Assembly: GCA_904063045.1 (NCBI GenBank)
Contig: CAJFCJ010000002.1
Coordinates: 186,001-250,000, forward strand
Reading direction: 5' to 3'
Length of the DNA stretch: 64,000 nucleotides
From: Dimorphilus gyrociliatus
Taxonomy: Eukaryota; Annelida; Polychaeta; Dinophilidae
Shown here piece after piece: positions 33,163 through 44,343 of this stretch. The notes beneath the pieces were generated by a model. It was not told the origin of the DNA and did no database searches. It saw only the letters and a list, made by a program, of their open reading frames with translations. Both the position numbers and the translations under genes were made by a program. Numbering within the stretch: position 1 is the first letter of the stretch; every line of letters starts with the position of its first letter.

Positions 33163-35562
33163 AAATAATAGTTAATCAATTGAATACGTTTAAGAGCTTG
33201 AAATTAAAAGTTTATAATAAACAACTTTCAAATGAAAACACGAAATTTATTGAAGAGGGCGTCTCTTTCGTACTGATAGAGGAACAAATATATACAGTAG
33301 ATACATATATATTTCTTTTTTATGTCGTTTTCATATGTATGAGAATAGAAGAATGAATAATTTTCATGCATGTCTTTAGGATAAACATTCAATTTGTAAA
33401 GCTGTTTGTAAAGTATGCAATCTTTTTCGTTCTCAACGACATCAGCAATCAGAGTCACCCCAACATTCCAATAGACGTCAAAGCCAGCCGTTAGAAAATA
33501 GACGCCTTTTTTACTGATGTTCAATTAGAACGTTCCAAGCATAGCTTTTATAGCCACCGGCTTTTTGTAGGCCTAAAAATTCAACTATAGGCTCATAAGC
33601 ATAGCGGAAATAACTTACCTTCCGTCATTTGCCTGCGTTGAAATAAATGCGAATTGATTTTCGGCGTTATAAATGTTTGTTCGTCACGGTTTACAGACTA
33701 TTTTTAGTATTTGAGACAGAAAATTTTTCAGAGCATAAAACAGGGAGGATGTATCAGTTTCTAAATAAATCCTAAGATTCTACGTACAAAAATGTCCGTA
33801 TGAACAATTTTTCAATTATTAATATATTATAATACTTAACAATTGTATTATTATTATAAAAATTGAACTCGATATTAAGCGATTATATTTCTTTAGCATT
33901 TCGTATCCATTATAAATTTTTTTTTGGAAGAAACCTGAAATTCTCCTCCGTAGAGTACCATTCATCAACGCCATCTTTCGGATAATGTCTGTTTGTTTCA
34001 GATAAATCTAAAGAAATAGAATAGTTTCTCGGTTGTTCGCTTTTACTTTCGTTTTAAGCACGACTGAAAGGATTGCGAACGTTGACCTTGGAATGAATAA
34101 TAAATTGCAATTATTATAAAATATGTAGAAGCTGTCTCTTGATGATCTTGTGGAACCATGATAGACGAAATTGTTTACTAAAAGAAAAAAAGTGCAACTT
34201 TAACTGTTAAACTTTAGACTAACCGATCAACTAAGTGAAAGAGAGAATATATAATGAAAAAAGATGAGGTGAGATAGTGAGAGGGAAAGAAAAACAGTGA
34301 GAAAAACACTGAGTTGAGTGTAATCATTGCATCCGTTAAACAGATCATGGCATGAAACGATCAAGATCTACTACAGCAGTAACACTTATTTACCTAATAC
34401 TTTCAGCAATCAAAGTCAAAGTTTGGCTTTGGAGTAGGGAACCTCCGGTATATATATGTTTTCTCCGACTGATGCATAATGAAAGTGTAGTGCATTATGC
34501 ATAAGTGCTATTCGACCTTTAGCAGAACAATAGTTGATTTACAAAATGACCTCCTAATAGATAGAAGCAAACCATTAAAAGTACTATTCTATTTGCCAAA
34601 TAATGTAAAATTGAAATGGGAAAATAAAAGAACTAAGGAAGGCCTGAAATAAAGCATGGGTGATACTCCCGATAGATGGCAACGTTTAAAGAGAAAAAGA
34701 GTAAAATTAGGCGAGAGGGGACAGCACTAGAAATCTAATATACGGACTATAAATAACAGCGTTGAATATCCTCCTCCGCCTCACAGAAAGACGTCAAACT
34801 AACAGCTTCTAATGACAGGGTGAAAATAGGAACAGCGCAGTACATCGATTATAAATTATGTATTCGTTATCAGAACGATTATGAAATTCTACCATTTAGA
34901 GTAAAGCTATATAAATGACACATGCATGTATTATGAATAAGACGCTTCAGAGCACATTTAATGATGCTATAAATGTAAAACATATGTAAATATAAAATAT
35001 TTTATAGTTGGCTCGAATGAGAATACACATAGGTATAGTAATGTATTATAATAATTTATACTAAAATTATGAAGCATTCAATATAATTTAGGAAAGATAC
35101 AACATATGTATGTATATATAAATATAAATACATATATATATATATAGATATATATATATGTACAGCATATATTGTAAAATACTGTATACCGATTTTGTAC
35201 GTATATATGTAACGTATGTAATTATATATACTTTATATACAAAAAAGTGTGCATGTGCAATTGTTTGATTATTTAAAATTAACAGTCTTGTCATATAATA
35301 CAATCAGAAAAGCGTTTCTCTTCATATATTCCCTGCACCATTCCTCCCTACCCATTCCTTCTCTTTCCTCCTCGCCCTTCCCCACACCCCATCTCCTCCC
35401 ACCACCCTTTCTGCTTTCTTTCTCTTTACACCCTTTTTTCACACTCTCGCTTTAACCATCTTTTTCCAGTTGGTAACTTCTCATCAGTAGACTTTATTTT
35501 GGAGAGTCTTGATTTACTTCTTACATCCCCCTTTTTTCTGTTTTTTGTTTAAAATTTTAAAG

Positions 35563-37143
35563 TTAAATTGTTGATTTATTCTGCAAACGAGAATAAAAAT
35601 TTGCAGCTGCCGCCATTAAATTATCTGAAGCCGTAGTACTGTATGGCTGTGACCAGAACGTCAAGGGCGAAAGGAAGGAAGTGGAAGGTAAGTGCTGGTA
35701 ATGGTGGAAGAGTGAGGCGGCATATTCGTATTCCATAGTGTAGCGAGGCCATTGACCGACACCTTTGTAGAGGGCGTTGTAATCGTAAACCGGACGGTCG
35801 TCCGACTTTGAAGACGCCTCGGAAACGGGCGACGCCTTCACCGGCGTTCTCTTCCGCTTATTGATAAATTGCTCTAGCCTTGATAAGTCGGTTCTAATAC
35901 AACTATCCCCTTCGTCATTTGTTGGTTCCGGTTCGGTTTCTTCTGTCTCTCTAGCCTCCACCGCCTCCGCTTCTACAACTTTCTGTTCGATATCCTTTTG
36001 TAGTTTCTGAACAACGCTTTCCAGGTCGGATTTTTTTCGACCCGCGCCCTCTACCGGTTTCGGATGTTTTTCACTCGTCGGTGTTTTATCGTCGGATCGA
36101 TCGACTGGCTGTGGCGGTGGTGGTGGTGGTGGTGGTGGTGGTGGTGGCGGTTTATCGACTTTGGCAACTTTGATGTAGACGACCTCGTCCTCTTCGTCAT
36201 CAGAAACGCTTCTCTTTCGGCGCTAAATGAGCAAAGAACATATAATTTCATTAGTTGGGAGGTCAACAAATTTTCGAACGGTGTCGGATTTTATTTCGGT
36301 CGTTACAATTAAGCCTACTGAATAAACGTGTACTCGTACTTAAAATAGTATTATTACACACGTCATGCATGTAATATACATAATGTAGATCGCATATAAC
36401 TGGAGTATATCACGTGACATCGTGTAATACCTCTATAGCGGCGACAAAGGCAGTTTGGGCGGCTAGCCAACGGCGCCTTTCATCAATTGATCGTCGCAGC
36501 TGCCAGCCGTATAGTTGGCTTTAATGAGTGAGAGCGTACGCCGCTCTTTTAAAGCACCTGCTCGTCGTAAGGGGCGGACATTTCCCCAACGTTCTCTTCC
36601 ATATATTTAAAAATACTACCCTTTTTCGTCAAGCTTGTTGCAAACGCCTTATTGCTCCTCTTATGCTCTTACGCAATAATTACAAACGTATTATAATTTA
36701 TTACACGGTTTCTTATCGATACAACCGCCATAGGAACTTTTTAATCCTATAATTATTGTCGCAGACTCTAGTTTATAAAAGAACAGCAAAACAGACGAAT
36801 GAAGGCGTAATATACAAACCTGACTTTGGGGAGCACAAACTCGGCATCGGCAAGTAGCGTCATGAACCCGAAGAACTCCTCTGGCGACTAGAAGCTTTAA
36901 CGATTTACCGCGGTGACGTATCGACCGTTTCCAATCCTTTGCGGTTTGCCGTCCGCTAACGCGTTGCAGTTCGTTAGGCGTTAGCCAACAACCGTCATAG
37001 TATATACACTTTCCCTTACTACCTTGGCATAGCCTGTCGACGTACATAACAGCATGTTTTTGTCCACATTCGACTTCCAACACAACTTCGCCTTCTTTTC
37101 TTTCTAACTTTAACCACTCCATTTCGGTGTCGTCGTCGTTCAT
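35563..37143 (-). CDS. SAND-domain transcription factor (DEAF1/GMEB type)
   Basis: Two exons: 37143-36820 and 36222-35563 (597-bp intron, phase 0), giving 327 aa. Residues about 22-104 are a SAND DNA-binding domain with the core KDWK (69-72) inside a GRQTAKDWKRSIRHRGKSL stretch, preceded by QGSKGKCIYY and followed by a C-x-C-x-x-C cluster, as in DEAF1. The second exon starts with a basic RRKR nuclear-type signal, then an acidic patch, an 11-residue proline run (the TGG/CCA repeat at 36114-36150), a short charged, coiled-coil-like stretch and a Tyr/Ser-rich C-terminus. No MYND zinc finger is encoded before the stop, so it is not a full-length DEAF1 equivalent. Whether it is closer to DEAF1 or GMEB is open. 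The coding exons and promoter are much richer in G+C and CpG than the neighbourhood. Confidence 0.8.
36411..36416. promoter_or_regulatory. E-box CACGTG in the SAND gene intron
   Basis: Palindromic CACGTG (in context TCACGTGA) within the single intron. Candidate USF/MYC/MITF-type site only. Confidence 0.25.
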
Positions 37144-38206
37144 CCTCCACCTAGGAATTGCGGCGGCAGAGTGCGCTAACCGTTCGCTGCCGGCGGTGTG
37201 GCGCGGACGTTTTAAAACGGCGTTCGGCTAAGTTGAAGGTTCTCTTAGGTAGCGCTTAATCTCGTCTGGCGTGGTTTCGCTGATAATGACGCGCGGCAGA
37301 ACGACCTAACCTAACAGCTCTTACGCCGCCGCGATCGCCGTCGTCGACTCGACGCTACCGTATAATTTCTTCACGCTTTTTCGCTCTCCATTTTCTTTTA
37401 TTTAAACCGTCTACGTTGATTTATTGTCCAAACCCATTCCGTCAAAGTCTAGGTAAGATGCATAAAAAGCAAATGGTGTGACAAAGAAAAATGGCTAACT
37501 CGACGAAAGACTCAGCTTATCGCATAATCAACTAGACGGTGTGCAGGTGGTGTGGACTTGGTGATTAGCGGCAGTCGCCGGTGCTCGTTTTCTCGCTCCT
37601 TCTCTCCATCACGTGACTATAGGGGGAAGGGCGTGTGGGAGCACGGTGGAAGCTGCCACCACCGCCACTCCTTCAACCTCGTCTCGCCCGCCGTTTCCCA
37701 ACGTTCTAGATCAAAAGCAACTCGACCGCGAGAAGCGTGACCGATAAGCGCGGTCTACATCTGTCGTTGGAACGCCCCTATAACAGTGTATACATAGGCT
37801 TAGGTACTTCCGGTCAATTGCCCTCCTCCTCTCCATTCTCTCTCCCCCCCCACCCCGCACACACACACACACACGCACTTTGCCCCCCGCCGGCGTAGTT
37901 CTCAAAAAATGTTCGCCACCTGTACTTTTCTATATTCACTAGTATTTGGTTTCGCTATCCACATGTCCATTCTTACCTTAATCGTGATTTATTTTTAATT
38001 AATTAGTGACGGTAGTAGGCTGTTTTACTAGTCGCCATAATATCATTAGATTAAGTTGCGGTAGTTCATTACTTTACGAAACACAAATTTTAACAGTTTG
38101 CCTAAGCTAATTACTAGTTGAAAAAAGCGCTACTAATGATTATACTAATCTCACACGTTGTTCTGCGGTTGTGAAACGAGAAAAAACGTCAAAAAAACAT
38201 TTGAAA
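37144..38206. other. GC/CpG-rich divergent promoter region
   Basis: About 1.06 kb between the SAND factor (minus) and the CFAP100-like gene (plus). The first ~750 bp have many CpG steps and high G+C, with E-box CACGTG at 37610-37615 and a C-run plus (CA)n at about 37843-37875. This island-like composition stands out in an AT-rich window. Short frames here (e.g. 37552-37740) look like products of the composition rather than genes. Confidence 0.6.
37859..37875 (+). repeat. (CA)n microsatellite
   Basis: About eight CA units directly after a cytosine-rich run in the divergent promoter region. Confidence 0.85.
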
Positions 38207-40080
38207 ATGGTCAAACAACATTCCAAACACCTTCATTTCTTTCCTGAAATTACAATAGAATTTACAGATGTGGAAGACGCTAGAGAATCAAGCACGGGAG
38301 GAGAGCATATTATTAAGAAAGAATGGTTACGTATTCCGTTATTATTCCTTTTTGCATAGTAAGATTTTGAGAATAGCACGCCAGTCTTGCAGTGTATATG
38401 TTTTAGGCTCTAATTACTATTGGCGATGAATTAGCAAATTTCTCTCTCTTTTAAACAAGAGTAACGTGTAATAAGATATATTTTAGGGTACTGAAACACT
38501 CTTCTCATTGTTTCTTTGTATTTAGTAAGCCTAGAGGTAAACGTGGAAGAGGAACCAGAACTGGTTCATTTGGAAAACATCGCGGAAAATGTTGCAGTAA
38601 TAGCAAAACGGCACTAATGACGAACACATTCCCACCGGATAAAGTCAACATTGGGACTCGCCTTCCGTCGCTGACCTCTTCAACGAACCTTACTACTGCC
38701 CATAAGTTTGTTAGAATTGGAAGAGAGATTTTGTTGATAAATCATTGCAGGAAGATTTTGGAGGATAGAAGTAAAAAATTTGGGAAAATAATCTCAGAGG
38801 CTGAGGGAAAGATGAGGGACGAGGAGAACCGTTTCAAGACTAAGAGTAAGCGCCTGAAGGGCGAATTAATTGAATCGAGAGCGCAGGCGCTGAAGGCGGA
38901 GGAGATGAGCCACGAATACGGCAAGAAGCGATTGGATTTAGAGAAGGAATTACAGAAGGAAAGGGGGAAAGTACAGAGCTTGAAGGGCGAATTGATGGAG
39001 ATTCGCTACAATCTATCGAGACTGAAAATGTTGCGTCATTTCCTATTCAGAGCTGCACCCGATTGGTGGCAGAAAAGAGTCTTCAGGGAAAGTGGGATTC
39101 GGGTGAAAATCGCCAAGTTTAAGACGGTAAACGATATATCTATACCTTCTAGGTCAAATAGGAAAAGTATTATCAAAGAAAGGGAAACGCCCTCATGGTT
39201 AAGGCGACATGTCGACTTTCAGCTGAATAGTGAAAAGTCGGAATCGAAGGACGAGCTGTCGTTAAGCGCTTTTGATAATTCGATAGCGGCTACTCAAACG
39301 GAACAACTGTGCGAGTGGGACGTCGATGACTTGTACGAATTAGAGACGTATTTTAACAGTCCGATCGAGTTTTTAGATATTCTTCGTGACGAAGAGGATT
39401 CTATTCTAAAACTATTAAATAAATCGGCGAAAGATGACTACAACTTCAACGTAAAGATTACAGATGATTTTGACATTTTTGAAACGAAAAAACAGCATGA
39501 AAGCGTCTTCCAGCAGTTCGAAGGCAAGAATTCCCAACTGGATCATTTACAAAGGGAAAAGGCTAGACACTTTGTACTTTACCACCTGGAAATAGCCAAG
39601 AACGAAATAGAAGGGCCCTATAGGGAATTGAGGTATAGTGGCGATGTCACGTGACCGGGTAGGTATAATTTCGTGATCCGTACAAAATACCTCAATTCCA
39701 GGAAGATTAGAGAAAAACTGGAGAGGATGTACATAGCCTGTTTTCCACGATTTGAACAAACTTGTATAAGAAAATACAGTGAAATAGAGCTATTAGAAAA
39801 GATAGAAGGTACGCTCTTCAGATTGATAGATACCGTTGAAACTCTTCCAAAGAAGCGATTGGAAGAGAAGCTAAAAGCATTAAGATGGAGTAGGAAATTA
39901 AAGACAGCTGCCGACATCGGAAAGAGGCCGGAGGTAACTCATCGGAAGACTACAGCTACCAGAGTTGGCAGGAGGATTGTTGTAAGGTCAAACCCGAATT
40001 GGAAAAAGCAGCAAATCAAAGAAATTCGTGTTGGAAAATTTACCTCTACCGATGATGACTACTACTTTAGTAATTGTTAA
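38207..40080 (+). CDS. CFAP100: DUF4200 coiled-coil ciliary protein, CFAP100-like
   Basis: Three exons: 38207-38358, 38526-39632, 39702-40080, giving 545 aa. CFAP100 and CFAP73 form the MIA complex that regulates inner dynein arm I1 in motile cilia. The section from about residue 105 (VRIGREILLINHCRKILEDRSKKFGKII) through a ~100-residue coiled coil to MLRHFLFRAAPDWWQ matches the DUF4200 pattern, including the closing FL...P-x-W element. A second coiled coil follows near the C-terminus. Exon 1 joins exon 2 in phase 2 through a good A|GTAAGA donor, but it adds an unremarkable N-terminus; translation might instead start at 38617. Intron 2 (69 bp) is bracketed by a perfect 13-bp inverted repeat. 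DUF4200 membership is fairly confident; the exact paralogue (CFAP100, CCDC38 or CFAP73) is not. Confidence 0.65.
39624..39699. repeat. 13-bp perfect inverted repeat bracketing an intron
   Basis: Left arm 39624-39636 (GGAATTGAGGTAT) spans the donor of CFAP100-like intron 2; right arm 39687-39699 is its exact reverse complement and ends 2 bp before the exon 3 boundary. A transcript would fold with donor and acceptor side by side. Confidence 0.9.
39646..39655. promoter_or_regulatory. GTCACGTGAC palindrome (CLEAR-like E-box)
   Basis: Ten-base perfect palindrome equal to the TFEB/TFE3 CLEAR consensus, inside the 69-bp intron 2. Its function is doubtful in this location. Confidence 0.2.
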
Positions 40081-41525
40081 ATATAGCGAAGATTTAGCCA
40101 AATTATACTTCGTCATCCATTCCCCCAGCGGGACTTGGTCAGGTTAATTCGGTCCCCGCCATTTCACCCTTCTCACTGATCTTCCGCACAGATATCGTTT
40201 CTTTTCGCCGCTAGGCCTATATGAGATTAATTGAGAAGCGTTCGCCGTACGTTGTCGGTCTGTCTGGCCTAATAGGCTCGAACCCGACGTTCCGCGGGCG
40301 TTTAGTGAATTCCGCTGCAATTTCCTCCAAGATTCTTTCAGTTCCTTCCGCCAAAAAGACCCACCAACCCTTTTCCTATCTGTTTTCCTCTTTCCCTTTC
40401 TGGATATTTGTGTTTTTGCATTTAGGGAGCATTCCTCTTTATTCCATACCTTTGCTCATCTTTCCCCTATGGGAATGAGGAGGCTAGAGAAGAAAAAAAA
40501 ACAGACGTGTTCCATAATTGTCTCCTTGTTTTCCTGTTTCTTTTCTTCGTTGTTAAAGAAATATTACCGTAAGGGAAGGGAAAGGGCATCGATTTCATAG
40601 ACGAGAGCAAATAAGAGAACTAGAGGCAAGAGGGTCGTGGGGGGTAGGTAAAAAATGCAACCTTTGCGAAAGAATAGCAAACCATAAACCTAACAGGATC
40701 GTAATTATCAACCGGTACAAAAAGGTAAACAACAACTAACCAAACACCAGCTTGAACAGATAGAAAGGTTATTGATATGTCTTACGTCATCATGAATCGA
40801 AAAATAAGTCGAATATTAATGCTTCAACTAACAGATGCAGTATATTATTAACATCGATTTTATACAAAAAAAAGAGAAAGAAAAGAGGAAAAAAGAACCA
40901 GTGACGCTCCCTAACTTCCCTCAAGCGTTACACTACAAAAAATCTACCCCTCGAGTTGATATATTCTGCGTTTACCTTAAATAGATGTACCTTTACAAAT
41001 AGAAATATTACAAGCTTTTATTCAAAGAATGTATCTGGTTCACAGATATGTTGACAACAGATGGCGCGATTTGTATAACAGAGAGTACTGTTATAAGATT
41101 AATAGATGACTGAAAAAGTAGAGAAAATGGAAAGAGAGGAGGTTTACTGAGGGAATATATAGAGGAATAGGCATCAAATGCCTCGGTCAATTATCATACG
41201 CAGCTGTTTATACTCCTGTTCAGCCTCAAGAAGAGGAAGCGTGGTTCCCGCCAAATGTTCTAAGCATCACACCCCTCAATTGGCAGACTGCGCTTGATAA
41301 GATACGATAACGGCTGAAAGAAACAAAAAAGGAATTTGGCTGAAAGTGGTGAATAAAACCATAATTAGTTGTATTCTTTACCGGCTTAAAAACCGACATA
41401 TCTTTGTCATAAAACATGCAATTAATAGTTTCACTAGGTGTTTGCCGATGATATCACCCTTTGGAAATTTTCTGTTTTTTTACAACAATATTATATGCTA
41501 TTTCATATATCTGATAAAACCGCGT

Positions 41526-41759
41526 TTATTCACTAGTGAAATAATTAATACTATTGAACATGTTCTCTCGATAATCAACGTCCATACGCCATTCATTAGT
41601 TCCGTCCTGCTTTCCTATATCCGGTGTATAAACATAAAATTCGTTTGTCTTTCCGTTCTGGATTTTCGAGATTCTATGTGTTTGCCTCTTACAGACCATA
41701 GAAAAGCCGACTAGGCAACCCAGAAACTTGATTACTACGATTCGAGTCAGTTTCGACAT
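41526..41759 (-). CDS. Candidate small secreted peptide (weak)
   Basis: A 77-codon ATG-started frame. The N-terminus (KLTRIVVIKFLGCLVGFSMVC) resembles a signal peptide, followed by KR and two internal Gly-Lys pairs (NGK, DIGK) that could serve as processing or amidation sites in a peptide precursor. No family is recognised, and a plus-strand frame overlaps it. It may simply be a chance frame. Confidence 0.2.
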   Translation of the reverse strand: MSKLTRIVVIKFLGCLVGFSMVCKRQTHRISKIQNGKTNEFYVYTPDIGKQDGTNEWRMDVDYRENMFNSINYFTSE

Positions 41760-42316
41760 CCTCTTCTTCGATGATTGATGGTGAAGATTGATGACGCGGG
41801 CGGCGACTACTGTACATAAAGTAGCGAACCTCTACTATACTATACTATTGTGAAGATAACGAAAAAGTTACTTAGAGTTTCTTGAAAACATTTTAATATT
41901 GTAATTCTTTTTTTCCAGTTCAAAGAGAATTTCCTGATAAACTGAAAATTAATATAAGGTTAAAGATATCATATTAAGAAAAAAACTATAATAGTAATTT
42001 GGTAGATTTTATAAAGTTCCGATCGCTCTCCGTTATAATTAGGTATAAAACGTGATAGGAAAAAAAATCATGATAGTTTTTGTTCTTGAAAAACTGAGTC
42101 GAACATGAAATTACGATCGCTTATTTCTTTCTATTATTTTCATTGAAAACAAATTGATCTATCTACAAAAAGAAATACCAATAAGAAGAGTTCAATGGAC
42201 TCTTTGCCTTAGAATTTTTAAGGTGTGATATCATTTTCAATAATTATCGAAATTTTAATTTGGACAAAAATATTTCAATAGAAATCAATTTTCAACAGTA
42301 CATTGGGTTGTACGAC

Positions 42317-42342
42317 CTCTCTCTCTCTCTCTCTCTCTCTCT
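42317..42342 (+). repeat. (CT)n microsatellite
   Basis: 13 CT units in noncoding DNA downstream of SEC11. Confidence 0.95.
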
Positions 42343-42977
42343 GTGGTTCTCGTCTAGTGATTCAGGGTCAAACAACCATAATACCACACCCAAATTGATA
42401 ACGGAAAAGATTAACTTATTCGAAAGAAAATAATTCTCATTCTATACCAGTAAATAGCCCTTCAAAAATTTGATTTTATAACTCAGTATTATTCGACGCG
42501 GAAAATTTTCAAAGTGCATTTAACCCTTTATTTTTTTACATTAAAATACATAAGCTATTTATAAATAGTTATGATTTTCCACTGCTTCTTTTGCTAATAC
42601 GGTTACCTCTTGAGATCTCAAAAACCATAAAGCAATTGTTATGAAACTAGACAGCTTCTGGTCAGTTAAACTTGGATTAATGATAGATAATTTTGAGGTA
42701 AAATTTTCCTTCAATTTATCTTTTTGTTGATCATTAATCGTAAACTTTTGCGTAGTTGTTGAAAATTTACAGACAAAATAACTATTTATCTTAGTCCAGA
42801 CTTTATTAGCAGTGTTAAATAGGATAGACTCTTATGTCAATACATTAATTTAACGAATCTAACGAATGTATTTCTCAATCTATAATATATAAAACACGAA
42901 CATCGACGCCTATGGAAATTATGATAACATTTTCCTCAGTTAACAAGTTTTAATGAGTCAATAACGTCTTTATGATC

Positions 42978-43968
42978 TTACTCTCGATGGCAAAGAACAA
43001 ACAAACCTAAAACTCCTAAAACCAAGTACTGAAAAAAAATTAAAGTGTTTAGGATTTTAGAGATTTGAAAATTGAAGAAATACCTTGAATTTAGGATAAT
43101 CATTCATTAATATAGTGACCATTCCAATGTAAGGCACAAATCTATCAATTTAATTTATAAATTAGCGTAAGAGTAAATTACTAAAGTTGTCTTACCCTTT
43201 TGCTCTTCCAACAACATCTTTGTTTTCTAGCCATGATTGTCCTTTAGCATATAATCCTCTATCATCTACCTCATTATTGTCTCCCTTCGTGAGAAATTTA
43301 ATGGTTCCATTCTCTCTGAAGTAATGTCTTTGATTAGAAAAAAAGCCTTTTTTTAATTGTGTATAGTTACCTTTCATGAACTTTCAAACAACGATGGACT
43401 ATAGGAATTTCTCGTCCTTCGATTTTGAACACAACGATGTCTCCTACTCTGATCGGGTCTTGTTTATTGTTTGTTAAGACTAGTAAGTCTCCTCTGTGAA
43501 AAGCAGGTTCCATGCTACCACTAAATAAAATTTTATTAGATTTATCCATGATAAATTCTAAATTAATTAAATTTTATTTTATACCTCAAAACAACAACAA
43601 TTGGGCTTTCACTCCCAGTAACAACCATGAGACCCTTCCATATCATAAGAGCTGAACTAACAATCATTCCAAAGTTTAATACTTGATAATAAAGCTGAAA
43701 TAGAACATTTTAACTATTATTAAAATATACTCTGTATTTAATGTGTAATTATAGCAATTTGTTAAGATTTTAAAAAACAAATTTGAACGAAATAAAAGAT
43801 CGCGACGAAAAAAGTGTCCGGTTCAATATGTTTCAATTGCTTTACTTGTTCTGTAGTTCACTTTTCAATTCTAAAATGACATTTCGATTTCACTTTTAAA
43901 TTTATTACCTGTCGCTTATTCATACGCCGAACATCATCAAGAAAACTGAACTTATCTAGAAACTCCAT
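42978..43968 (-). CDS. SEC11A: Signal peptidase complex catalytic subunit SEC11
   Basis: Six exons: 43968-43909, 43694-43585, 43520-43371, 43315-43196, 43141-43084, 43028-42978, giving 182 aa (SEC11A is 179). It removes signal peptides from nascent proteins in the ER membrane. Landmarks: [22 protein letters not shown], a TM segment ending in [16 protein letters not shown], where the Ser of GSMEP is the nucleophile, IPIVHR with the active-site His, and [17 protein letters not shown] with the conserved aspartates. It ends [11 protein letters not shown], as in the family. The gene is divergent from the cystine-knot protein gene. Of the SEC11A/SEC11C pair only one is expected in invertebrates. 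Confidence 0.96.
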
Positions 43969-44343
43969 TTTGCTAGAGAAACCGGAAGCTGAGCTGTCCC
44001 TATAAAATGGTGGTATTGTAATGTTTTTTTTTGTCAAGAAACAGAGAAATCCTAGAGAATGTTTGCAGAGATCCACAAACTTTTAAACTATAATTGATTT
44101 ATGTAGGTTAAAATATTAAAATAATGATAGAAATTTTATGATATTTAGATGATAAAATATTTTTGAATGGAGAACATTAAATAGTGTAAAATCAGCTTTT
44201 CTTTAAGAGTATACTTATCAAAGTATTCGCTGAAATCTAAAAGGAGAAAATGAAACCTTAAATTACCGCAAATAAGTCTCGATTTAATTTGTTTATTCCA
44301 ATTGCGTGGGCATATGGTAAGCAATTGTAAATCGTTTCTCAAA
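43969..44343. other. Divergent promoter, SEC11 / cystine-knot gene
   Basis: 375 bp, AT-rich, between two start codons on opposite strands. No clear motif was found. Confidence 0.4.

Larger units (their letters stand above)
31377..35562. other. VMAT upstream region, about 4.2 kb without a firm gene
   Basis: AT-rich DNA holding the VMAT promoter and probable 5' UTR: an acceptor-like TTCCGCAG ends 8 bp before the ATG, so a noncoding first exon further upstream is likely. It contains two perfect CREs (31825-31832 and 33155-33162), a TATAAAAG motif on the minus strand at about 33545-33552, a (TA)n tract near 35110-35160 and a pyrimidine-rich stretch at about 35331-35460. A coding-like minus-strand patch lies at about 33350-33515 (see findings). 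I could not assign a gene. Confidence 0.45.
40081..42977. other. 2.9-kb region, largely noncoding
   Basis: The stretch from the CFAP100-like stop to the SEC11 3' end. It contains a (CT)n tract at 42317-42342, several short frames without recognisable domains, and one candidate small secreted peptide frame (41526-41759, minus). I support no other gene. Confidence 0.4.

Noticed and set aside
33141-33356. 71-codon plus frame upstream of VMAT
   Set aside because: Low-complexity, antisense to a more protein-like minus frame, no features.
37552-37740. 62-codon plus frame in the CpG-rich promoter region
   Set aside because: Starts next to GC-rich promoter sequence and has a Ser/Arg-rich random composition; explained by base composition.
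40221-40478. 85-codon plus frame downstream of the CFAP100-like gene
   Set aside because: Starts outside any conserved context, pyrimidine-rich end produces an artificial hydrophobic C-terminus.
41346-41714. 122-codon plus frame
   Set aside because: Antisense to the slightly better minus-strand peptide candidate; no recognisable domain.
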